A stretch of DNA of 11,709 bases, taken from assembly GCA_030618975.1 (NCBI GenBank), contig JAUXCH010000070.1, positions 1-11,709 of the forward strand, read 5' to 3'. The notes under the pieces were generated by a model that saw nothing but the letters and a program-made list of their open reading frames with translations, made no database searches and was not told where the DNA came from. The position numbers and the translations under genes were made by a program. Positions 1 through 5,362 of this stretch are shown here, one piece after another. This stretch comes from Planctomycetia bacterium. Lineage in GTDB: Bacteria > Planctomycetota > PLA2 > JAEUHO01. How positions within the stretch are numbered: the first letter of the stretch is position 1; every line of letters begins with the position of its first letter.

Positions 1-216
1 ACGGCACCCATGGCACCTATGGCACCGGCAGCCCTACCCCCGGCTGCTCCCACGCCTCCGCTGCCCCCTCTCCAGCCCGAGGAGGACGTCTGGCTGCCCG
101 GTTCCGCGGCACCCACGGCACCCATGGCACCCCCGGCACCGGCAGCCCTACCCCCGGCTGCTCCCACGCCTCCGCTGCCGCCCCTCCAGCCCGAGGAGGA
201 CGTCTCGTTGCCCGGT
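1..216 (+). repeat. Two-copy 114-bp in-frame tandem repeat
   Basis: The block starting acggcacccatggcacc at 1 recurs at 115, giving a 114-bp (38-codon) period. The copies are nearly identical through the LQPEEDV-encoding stretch (ending about 102 and 216) and differ at a few bases. More copies may lie upstream of the window. Confidence 0.85.
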
Positions 217-864
217 GGGCCGGGGGACGACGGATGGTCGGGTGCGGGAACTCCCGCGCCGGTCGCTCCGGGTGCGCCCGAACTGCCGGGGGCGTCCCCG
301 GTCGTGCCTCCGGTCGTGCCCCCGGTCGTGCCTCCGGTCGTGCCCCCGGTCGTGCCCCCGGTCGTGCCCCCGGTCGTGCCCCCGGTCGTGCCCCCGGAGA
401 CGCCCGCGCCTCCTCCGTCGGGCGAGATGCAGTTCCCGACGACGCCGGAGGCCGACGCCGCGGGGCACGTGCGCAAGCTCCTGGCGTCGCCCGGCGACCC
501 GCGTGTGCCGGGCTACCCGGCGCACGTCGTGCGCCCCGCGGATGCGACCTTGGCCCTCGAGCCGAGCCATCGCCCCGTGGTGCTGCTGTTCTACGACGAC
601 GCGTCGCGCGCCTCCGACCAGCAGGCCGCCGAGTTCCTACCCGTGCTGGTCGAGTTTGCGGACCGGGTCGACGTCGTGCCCATCGACGTGACGGCCCGGG
701 ACACCTGGACGAAGGCCGAACAGAAGCTCGTCCGTACGTACTACATGACCAAGGTGCCGACCACGGTCGTCCTGGCCGCGAATCGCCGGCCTGTGCTACT
801 GATGTTCCACCGCATCTCGGCTGCCGCGCTCGAGGCCGCGCTGGGGAAGACCGTCGGCCGCTAG
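1..864 (+). CDS. Pro-rich repeat protein with cysteine-free thioredoxin-fold C-terminal domain (5' partial)
   Basis: The frame is open to the left edge, so the true start lies upstream; the first ATG in the window (10) is probably internal to a repeat. The N-terminal two thirds is low complexity: two copies of a 38-residue Pro/Ala-rich unit with a conserved LQPEEDV block, then eight VVPP units (301-396), then a short Pro-rich hinge. From about 550 to 861 the sequence looks like a thioredoxin fold: strand VVLLFYDD, a helix, strand VDVVPIDV, then KVPTTVVL, where the Pro codon at 757-759 is the expected cis-proline. The place where CxxC would sit (589-612) reads D-D-A-S-R-A-S, and the visible protein has no cysteine, so redox activity is unlikely. 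The Pro-rich part is probably an extended spacer presenting the domain. The stop TAG (862-864) overlaps the stop of the convergent gene. Localisation cannot be judged without the N-terminus, and the exact function is unknown. Confidence 0.75.
   Translation, partial: TAPMAPMAPAALPPAAPTPPLPPLQPEEDVWLPGSAAPTAPMAPPAPAALPPAAPTPPLPPLQPEEDVSLPGGPGDDGWSGAGTPAPVAPGAPELPGASPVVPPVVPPVVPPVVPPVVPPVVPPVVPPVVPPETPAPPPSGEMQFPTTPEADAAGHVRKLLASPGDPRVPGYPAHVVRPADATLALEPSHRPVVLLFYDDASRASDQQAAEFLPVLVEFADRVDVVPIDVTARDTWTKAEQKLVRTYYMTKVPTTVVLAANRRPVLLMFHRISAAALEAALGKTVGR
301..396 (+). repeat. Eight 12-bp tandem repeats encoding VVPP
   Basis: The unit gtcgtgccYccg occurs eight times head to tail (301, 313, 325, 337, 349, 361, 373, 385). 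Copies 1 and 3 have T at the variable position and the others have C. Each unit encodes Val-Val-Pro-Pro, so copy-number changes keep the frame and would only alter spacer length. Confidence 0.95.
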
Positions 865-1961
865 CTGCCCCGCCCCAGGACGACGTCCAGGTCCACCTCC
901 TCGCCGCGGCGCAGGACGCCGACCCGGATGCGGTCGCCCGGGCGGTGCGGGAGCAGCACGTCGGAGAGGTCCGCGTCGGGCGCCATCCCGCGGCCGCCGA
1001 TGCTGCGGATCACGTCCTGGAGCTCGAACCCGGCGTGGTGGGCCGGGCCACCGGGCGCGAGGTCCGTGACCTCGTACCCTGCGCACCCGGGGCAGAGATG
1101 CTGCCGTGAGGCGTCGCTCAACGAGTTCACCCGTACGCCGAGCACACCCCGCGGCACCTCGCGCTGCACCTTCAGCAGCGGCCACACGATGCGGATGATG
1201 CCGCTCGGCACGGCGTAGGCCGCCGTGACCTCCGGCCGCATCCGCACGTCGCTCTCTTCGTCCGCGGCCGGCGCGGGCACGCCGACGTCGGCGCCGACGA
1301 GCAGGCCCACGATGCGCCCGTCCTCGTCGAGCCACGGGGCCCCGAGGTCCGTGGCCACCACGGTCAGCGCCGCCTCGTCCAAGCACGAGATGACCGTGGG
1401 TCCACCCAGCCGGGGGTCCTCGTAGGACCGCTGCCGGTGGCTGGCCCGCAGGTTGCCCCGCGCGAACGCACCATCGGCAGTGACCATGAGGAAGGGGAAT
1501 CCCGGCGCGAGGCGGGGGGGCAGGGGCGCTCCCTTCTCCGGAGCGTCCGATCCCGCCCCTGTCTCCTCGCGCAGGGAGAGGGGCGGCAGGTGCGTCACGG
1601 GGACCCTCAGCAGGGTCAGGGAGGTCCGGGCGTCGCTCGCCCAGACCTCCGCGCCCATGGCGCGGCCGTCCTCGAAGATCGCGGCGAGGGTACCGGCCGG
1701 GGACGGGCCGGGTCCCGCCATCAGGAGCCACCCCTCCGGGTCGATGACCACGGCGTACCGCTCGACCACCGCGCCGCCCCCCGACCGCGGACGCCACTGG
1801 ATGCGCACGATCGCGGGGCGCACGTCGCGTGCGAGCTGCCGGGCCCGCTCGACGTGGATCTTCTCCTCGCCGAGCGCGGAGGGCGACGCGAACACGAACA
1901 GTGTCGCCAGGAGCCCGAGTCCGAGGAGTCCTGCGGTGCGGGTGACCAGGCGGGGTGCCAT
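861..1961 (-). CDS. Exported HtrA-like trypsin-fold pseudoprotease with PDZ domain
   Basis: 366 aa from ATG at 1961. Residues 1-31 form a signal peptide (basic start, hydrophobic GLLGLGLLATLFVFA core, ALG-EE cleavage-like site). Residues 45-262 follow the HtrA/DegP trypsin fold: VVIDPEGWLL matches the strand before the catalytic His, DARTSLTLLRV matches the Asp strand (usually TDLAVLKV), and DLGAPWLDEDGRIVGL matches the Ser loop (usually GNSGGPLLD). All three catalytic positions are replaced: no His after the first motif, S114 for Asp, and about L206 for Ser. Residues 271-363 form a PDZ domain (GVLGVRV, LAPGGPAHHAGFELQDVI, PGDRIRVGVLRRGEE) with an unusual CPGC at 290-293. It is the last gene of a sigma / anti-sigma operon, 12 bp after the anti-sigma stop, with no Shine-Dalgarno sequence. 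That position suggests a binding or sensing role in the periplasm rather than proteolysis; this is inference. Confidence 0.82.
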   Translation of the reverse strand: MAPRLVTRTAGLLGLGLLATLFVFASPSALGEEKIHVERARQLARDVRPAIVRIQWRPRSGGGAVVERYAVVIDPEGWLLMAGPGPSPAGTLAAIFEDGRAMGAEVWASDARTSLTLLRVPVTHLPPLSLREETGAGSDAPEKGAPLPPRLAPGFPFLMVTADGAFARGNLRASHRQRSYEDPRLGGPTVISCLDEAALTVVATDLGAPWLDEDGRIVGLLVGADVGVPAPAADEESDVRMRPEVTAAYAVPSGIIRIVWPLLKVQREVPRGVLGVRVNSLSDASRQHLCPGCAGYEVTDLAPGGPAHHAGFELQDVIRSIGGRGMAPDADLSDVLLPHRPGDRIRVGVLRRGEEVDLDVVLGRGS

Positions 1962-1964
1962 CGT

Positions 1965-1973
1965 GGGGGGGGG
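1965..1973 (-). other. Nine-base homopolymer (G9 on plus, C9 on coding strand)
   Basis: Nine consecutive Gs lie between the anti-sigma stop (1974-1976) and the pseudoprotease start (1961). They occupy the place where a Shine-Dalgarno sequence would be expected. The tract lies outside both reading frames. Confidence 0.9.
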
Positions 1974-2612
1974 CTACTTCCAGCCCGCTCCGTGTCCGAC
2001 CGGGACCACGTCGGCACGGTGCTCCTCGAGGGCACTTCGCTCCTCGAGGGCACCGTGTTCCTCGAAGAAGGAGGCGTGGCCCTGTCGGGCATGGTCGCGA
2101 ACGGGTCGAACGCTGCGGACGTCCGGACGCGTGTCGAAGGCCTGGAGCAGACGCTCGCGGGGGTCGTGGAGCGGTCTCATGGCCCTCCCGGGGTCGGACC
2201 CTCCGCCGCCTTGCGTGAAGGCGAGGCCGGCCGTCGCCGCCAGCAGGAGGCTTGCGGCCAACGCGGCGCTCCGCCAGAGCCGAAGCGACCGGGGGGCGTC
2301 CAGGAAGGCGCGGCTCATTCCGCCGCCGATCGGCGCGAACGGGACGCGCTCGCGTACCTCGGCGTAGAAGTCGTCGAACGTGCCCGCGGGTTCGGAACGC
2401 TCGCGCAAGGCGCGCAGACCCTGCAGGCGGGTCAGCCGGGTCCCGTGGCGCGCACGGCAGGCGTCGCACGTTTCGAGGTGCCCCGCCAGGCTGTCCAGGG
2501 TGTCAGGCCCCAGCACCTCGGGACTCAGCCGCTCGCATCGTGCGAGCGTCTCGCGGACGTGCAGGCAGGCGCCCTGCGGGCCGGATCCTGCCGTGGGCGG
2601 CTTGGGTTTCAC
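1974..2612 (-). CDS. Membrane anti-sigma factor with N-terminal zinc-finger (ZAS-type) domain
   Basis: 212 aa from a GTG start at 2612 that overlaps the TGA of the sigma gene (GTGA, 2609-2612), a translational-coupling arrangement. Residues 45-52 give H-x3-C-x2-C (HLETCDAC), the zinc-binding signature of ZAS anti-sigma factors, with C26 upstream as a possible further ligand. A single membrane segment lies at about 112-132 (LWRSAALAASLLLAATAGLAF). The cytoplasmic N-terminal part would bind the co-encoded sigma factor; the roughly 80-residue extracytoplasmic tail is charged and His/Glu-rich with a short EEH/ALEE repeat. The family role is to hold an ECF sigma factor inactive until a signal causes release. 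The partner is inferred from the overlap. The signal is unknown. Confidence 0.87.
   Translation of the reverse strand: MKPKPPTAGSGPQGACLHVRETLARCERLSPEVLGPDTLDSLAGHLETCDACRARHGTRLTRLQGLRALRERSEPAGTFDDFYAEVRERVPFAPIGGGMSRAFLDAPRSLRLWRSAALAASLLLAATAGLAFTQGGGGSDPGRAMRPLHDPRERLLQAFDTRPDVRSVRPVRDHARQGHASFFEEHGALEERSALEEHRADVVPVGHGAGWK
2021..2053 (-). repeat. Short direct repeat in anti-sigma tail
   Basis: The 15-mer gctcctcgagggcac occurs at 2021-2035 and 2039-2053 (18-bp period), with a degenerate third copy near 2057. It encodes the ALEERS/ALEEH repetition in the extracytoplasmic tail of the anti-sigma factor. Confidence 0.85.
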
Positions 2613-3277
2613 GGGGTCTCCTCGGTTGTCTGCGTGCCGAAACGCCGTTCCCAGTGCTTGCGGAACAGGGCCCGGGCCCGGTGCAGGCGCCAGCGCGCCG
2701 TCGGATAGGTGCAGTCCGTCAAGGAGGCGATCTCGCGGGGCGAGAGGCCGTGGAACTCACGGAGCGTGAGCGAGAGGCGGTAGTCCACCGGGAGCTCGGC
2801 GAGGACGACGGCCACGCGCTCGCGCATGTCGGCGGTGTCCGTCGGGGCCTCGTCCGGAGTCTCGGGAATCGCCGTCAGGTCCTCGACGGGGAGGGCCCGG
2901 CGGCGGCGCCTCCGGAAGGCGTCGATGGCGAGGTTGCGTGCGATGCGGTAGAGCCAGTTCAGGAAGTCGCGGGTCGGGTCGAACTTGCCCAGGGCGCCGT
3001 GCACGCGGATGAAGGTCTCCTGGGCCACGTCGCGTGCCTCCTCGGCGTCGAGCAGCACGTCGTACGCGATCCAGTAGACCTTCTTCTGGTACTTCTCGAC
3101 GAGCTCGCAAAACGCGTCCTCGTCGCCGCCGCGGGCCCTGACCGCCAGGCGGGCGTCCTCGCTCCGCCGCCGGCTGCGTTCGCGTTCGCGACCGCTGTCG
3201 CGATTCTTCGCGCCCGGGATGGACCGGACCTCGGGCCAGGCCCGGCCGGGACCGTCGAGCGCCAGGGATCTCGTCAT
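2609..3277 (-). CDS. ECF-family RNA polymerase sigma factor (first module)
   Basis: 222 aa from ATG at 3277. This start is preferred over the longer frame reaching 3460, because GAGGTG lies 6 nt upstream and the extra upstream residues look non-coding. Region sigma2 spans about 55-125: AFCELVEKYQKKVYWIAY, the DAEEARDVAQETFIRVHGAL core-binding segment, and FLNWLYRIARNLAIDAFRRR for -10 recognition. Region sigma4 spans about 153-212, with helix-turn-helix GLSPREIASLTDCTYPTARW followed by RLHRARALFRKHW. There are no sigma1 or sigma3 domains, as usual for ECF proteins. The N-terminal 40 residues are Arg-rich and variable. It is first in a minus-strand operon with a zinc-finger anti-sigma factor (4-bp overlap) and an exported PDZ protein, so it probably answers an envelope signal. 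Its targets are unknown. Confidence 0.92.
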   Translation of the reverse strand: MTRSLALDGPGRAWPEVRSIPGAKNRDSGRERERSRRRSEDARLAVRARGGDEDAFCELVEKYQKKVYWIAYDVLLDAEEARDVAQETFIRVHGALGKFDPTRDFLNWLYRIARNLAIDAFRRRRRRALPVEDLTAIPETPDEAPTDTADMRERVAVVLAELPVDYRLSLTLREFHGLSPREIASLTDCTYPTARWRLHRARALFRKHWERRFGTQTTEETP

Positions 3278-3283
3278 GGACCG

Positions 3284-3289
3284 CACCTC
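3284..3289 (-). promoter_or_regulatory. Ribosome binding site fixing the sigma factor start
   Basis: CACCTC on the plus strand reads GAGGTG on the coding strand, 6 nt before the ATG at 3277. This decides the start against the upstream in-frame ATG at 3460. Confidence 0.75.
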
Positions 3290-3414
3290 GCACGAACACG
3301 CACACGCCGGCCCCCGTGGGGGGGCGGAACCACATCGTTCTACGCCACGGAGGGGCGGGCGTTGGCGGTTCGTCGGACCCTTGCCGGGGCGCAGTAGAAT
3401 CCGGGATCGACCCC

Positions 3415-3419
3415 GAGGA
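3415..3419 (+). promoter_or_regulatory. Ribosome binding site for the squalene-oxidase-repeat protein
   Basis: GAGGA sits 7 nt before the ATG at 3427. It supports this start, which opens directly into a signal peptide, over an in-frame ATG at 3316. Confidence 0.7.
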
Positions 3420-3426
3420 TCCGCCC

Positions 3427-4707
3427 ATGCCCGGTATCTCCCGTCATCTGCTGTACGCACTCTTCCTGGGACTCGTCGTTTTCGGCGGTGCGTTTCACCG
3501 GTCCGTCACCGCCGAGGAGGAGGAAGCGCCGGAGCCCGGGGTCCCCTCCCCCGAGCTCCAGAAGGCCATCGACAAGGCCATCGACACGGGGGTCGAGTGG
3601 CTGAAGGGCGAACAGTCGCCGAACGGCGCCCTGGGCGGGGTCACGGCATCCGGGGACATCCACCACGAGATCGGGACCGGCGCACTGGCGGGCCTGGCGC
3701 TGCTCGCCGGCGGGGTCGCGCGGGGAGAGTCCTCGGTCGACACGCTCTACGCGTACCTCGTGGCGAAGGACAAGCTCTTTGCGAGCGCGGGTGGCCGCTC
3801 GACGTACGACACGGGCATCCTCCTCATGTTCCTCACGGCGTACTGGCGTGGCGAGGAGCCGAAGGCGGAGGGGCCCCGGACGCGCCCGGGCCGCCCCGCA
3901 AAGAACCCGTGCGAGCTGCCCGCCGACGCGAAGCGGTGGCTCCAGGAGCTCACGAACTGGCTCGTCCGTGTTCGCAAGCCGGCGACCGCCACGTGGGGCT
4001 ACCCCGCGCACCGGGACGACCACTCGAACACGCAGTACGCGTTCCTCGGCCTGCGGGCCGCTCGCGACTGCGGCGCCAAGGTTCCGTCGCAGGTGTTCAT
4101 CCAGGCCGCGAAGACGTTCATGGAGCGACAGGAGCCGGAGGGCCCCAAGGTGCCGCGGATCGTCAAGAGCACGGATCCGAACATGAGCGACTACGTGGTC
4201 GGGCACGACCGGGCCCGCGGGTGGAGCTACATGCCCCAGCCCTTCCTCGCCACGGGGAGCATGACCACGAGCGGCATCGCCGTGCTCGCCATCTGCCACG
4301 ACGCCCTCACCCGTCCCGAGCGCTCCAGCCTGTACGACTCGAAGATGGAGCGCGAGCTCACGGGATCCGTGGCGGACGGCTTTGCGTGGCTCGACAAGCA
4401 CTGGTCGGTCAGGGACAACCCGGGGCTCGGTCCCGGGTGGCACCTCTACTACCTCTACGGCCTCGAACGCGCGTGCGTGTACGGCGGACACGACCTGCTG
4501 GGCCGCCACGACTGGTACGTCGAGGGGGCGCAGGTGCTGGTTCAGATGCAGGCGGGCGACGGTCGCTGGTCGACGGGCACGATGGACAGCGGGAAGGTCT
4601 TCCTGGGCAGCGATGTGGTGGACACGGCGTGGGCCATCCTCTTCCTGGCGCGCTCCACACGCCCCATGCCGCCCATCCCGGCACCCGTCGTGACGCCGGG
4701 TGACTGA
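3427..4707 (+). CDS. Secreted squalene-oxidase/prenyltransferase-repeat (alpha/alpha-toroid) protein
   Basis: 426 aa from ATG 3427. Residues 1-29 form a signal peptide (HLLYALFLGLVVFGGAF, then VTA-EEEE), followed by an acidic Pro-containing stretch. The rest repeats the helix-pair pattern of terpene cyclase/squalene oxidase toroids: AIDKAIDTGVEWLKGEQSPNG (about 47-67), IGTGALAGLALLAGG, YDTGILLMFLTAYW (127-140), ATWGYPAHRDDHSNTQYAFLGL (188-209), RGWSYMP...MTTSGIAVLAI (264-289), GPGWHLYYLYGLERA (336-349) and GDGRWSTG...DVVDTAWAILFLAR (377-409). The DxDD acid motif of squalene-hopene cyclases is absent, and the protein is exported and shorter than true cyclases, so hopanoid synthesis is not supported. 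Such exported toroids are, from memory, common in Planctomycetota with unknown function. Its stop overlaps the next sigma gene by 8 bp. A role as ligand-binding or sensor component of that sigma module is possible but only inferred. Confidence 0.85.
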   Translation: MPGISRHLLYALFLGLVVFGGAFHRSVTAEEEEAPEPGVPSPELQKAIDKAIDTGVEWLKGEQSPNGALGGVTASGDIHHEIGTGALAGLALLAGGVARGESSVDTLYAYLVAKDKLFASAGGRSTYDTGILLMFLTAYWRGEEPKAEGPRTRPGRPAKNPCELPADAKRWLQELTNWLVRVRKPATATWGYPAHRDDHSNTQYAFLGLRAARDCGAKVPSQVFIQAAKTFMERQEPEGPKVPRIVKSTDPNMSDYVVGHDRARGWSYMPQPFLATGSMTTSGIAVLAICHDALTRPERSSLYDSKMERELTGSVADGFAWLDKHWSVRDNPGLGPGWHLYYLYGLERACVYGGHDLLGRHDWYVEGAQVLVQMQAGDGRWSTGTMDSGKVFLGSDVVDTAWAILFLARSTRPMPPIPAPVVTPGD

Positions 4708-5311
4708 AGAGAGCGCGAGAGAAGAAGCCCTTCTCGTCCGGCGCCTCGCGGCGGGCGGCGACGACGCCCAGGCGTGGAAGACCTTCGTCGACGGCTATGG
4801 CCCGCTCCTCCAGGGACTCGCACGGCGCATGCTGTCGCGCCGCGCGGGGCAGGCCGCGGACGCCGACGTCGACGAGATCGTCGCCGAGGTCTTCCTCGCG
4901 CTGCTTCGACACGACCGGCGGCTGCTCGAGCGCTACGACCCGACGTACCGGCTCTCGACGTACCTGGGCGTCCTCTGCCGCACGGCCGTTCTCAGACACC
5001 TCCGGCGGCGCGGGAGGGACGTCCGGACGCTGCCCGTTCCCGACGAGGTCCCGGAGACCCGTCCGTCGTCTCCGGAGCGCGCCGAGCGGGCCGCGGGGCT
5101 CCGGGAGGCCCTGCTCGCCCTGCCGGACCGGGATCGTCTCCTGCTGACCCTCCGGTTCCTCGAGGGTCTCGACTACGCCTCGATCGGGCTCCTCCTCGAC
5201 GTGCGCGAGGGCAGCGTGGGCCCGCTGCTGGCCCGCGCGAAGGAGCGCCTGGCCGCGCGGTGCCCGGCGCTCGTCGAGCTGCTCGAGCCCGGGGCCGGGG
5301 CCGGGGCCTGA
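4700..5311 (+). CDS. ECF-family RNA polymerase sigma factor (second module)
   Basis: 203 aa from a GTG start at 4700 that overlaps the end of the upstream gene by 8 bp; translation is probably coupled, since no clear Shine-Dalgarno sequence is seen. Region sigma2 spans about 25-103: AWKTFVDGYGPLLQGLARRML, ADVDEIVAEVFLALLRHDRR, then YRLSTYLGVLCRTAVLRHLRRRGR for -10 recognition. Region sigma4 spans about 133-193: LREALLALPDRDRLLLTLRF, with helix-turn-helix LDYASIGLLLDVREGSVGPLLARAKERL. The tail ends in Gly-Ala x3, encoded by GGGGCC x3 (5291-5308). It is only distantly similar to the other ECF protein in the window, so the pair is not a recent duplication. The following FecR-like gene is its likely regulator. 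Its targets are unknown, but the giant pseudopilin gene in the same transcription unit is a candidate. Confidence 0.9.
   Translation: MTEESAREEALLVRRLAAGGDDAQAWKTFVDGYGPLLQGLARRMLSRRAGQAADADVDEIVAEVFLALLRHDRRLLERYDPTYRLSTYLGVLCRTAVLRHLRRRGRDVRTLPVPDEVPETRPSSPERAERAAGLREALLALPDRDRLLLTLRFLEGLDYASIGLLLDVREGSVGPLLARAKERLAARCPALVELLEPGAGAGA
5291..5308 (+). repeat. Three GGGGCC hexamers at the end of the second sigma gene
   Basis: GGGGCC x3 in frame encodes the terminal Gly-Ala-Gly-Ala-Gly-Ala, followed at once by TGA. Only three G-tracts are present on this strand. Confidence 0.9.
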
Positions 5312-5362
5312 CACGCGGCCGTACGGATCCGGGCCCGGCGTGGCTATACCCCCCGGAGCCCG
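5312..5362 (+). other. Short intergenic spacer, no convincing signal
   Basis: These 51 bp lie between the second sigma gene and the FecR-like gene. A TATACC (5345-5350) resembles a -10 but is only 12 bp before the start codon with no matching -35. No stem-loop terminator is seen, so co-transcription is likely. Confidence 0.5.

Larger units (their letters stand above)
3278..3426. promoter_or_regulatory. Divergent promoter region between the two operons
   Basis: These 149 bp separate the start codons of the two divergent operons and must hold both promoters. A GAAC-N6-GTTC dyad (3327-3340) places a GAAC element, like the -35 motif of many ECF promoters, on each strand pointing toward each gene. 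No convincing ECF -10 follows at 16-17 bp on either strand. A sigma70-like -10, TAGAAT (3395-3400), faces the plus-strand gene without a good -35. CCCCC-GT-GGGGG (3311-3322) could form a small hairpin in the sigma mRNA leader. That promoters are here is near certain from gene layout; the exact elements are tentative. Confidence 0.5.

Noticed and set aside
796..2469. A 557-codon minus-strand frame overlapping the pseudoprotease and anti-sigma genes
   Set aside because: It is an Arg/Gly/Pro-rich out-of-frame shadow of two genes with recognisable domains on the same strand.
1437..2708. Long plus-strand frames across 1437-2708 and 2252-3397
   Set aside because: They run antisense to the anti-sigma and sigma genes, have no recognisable domains, and have no credible ribosome binding context.
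3278..3460. N-terminal extension of the first sigma factor to an ATG at 3460
   Set aside because: The extra 61 residues resemble no sigma domain, would overlap the divergent gene start, and a better ribosome binding site precedes the ATG at 3277.
3219..4703. A 494-codon plus-strand frame
   Set aside because: It is the out-of-frame shadow of the squalene-oxidase-repeat protein, which has a signal peptide, repeats and a good ribosome binding site.
5291..5308. GGGGCC repeats as a G-quadruplex or regulatory element
   Set aside because: Only three G-tracts are present, and the sequence is simply explained as Gly-Ala codons at the end of the sigma gene.
5345..5350. TATACC as a promoter -10 for the FecR-like gene
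   Set aside because: It is too close to the start codon and has no -35; the tight gene spacing favours co-transcription.
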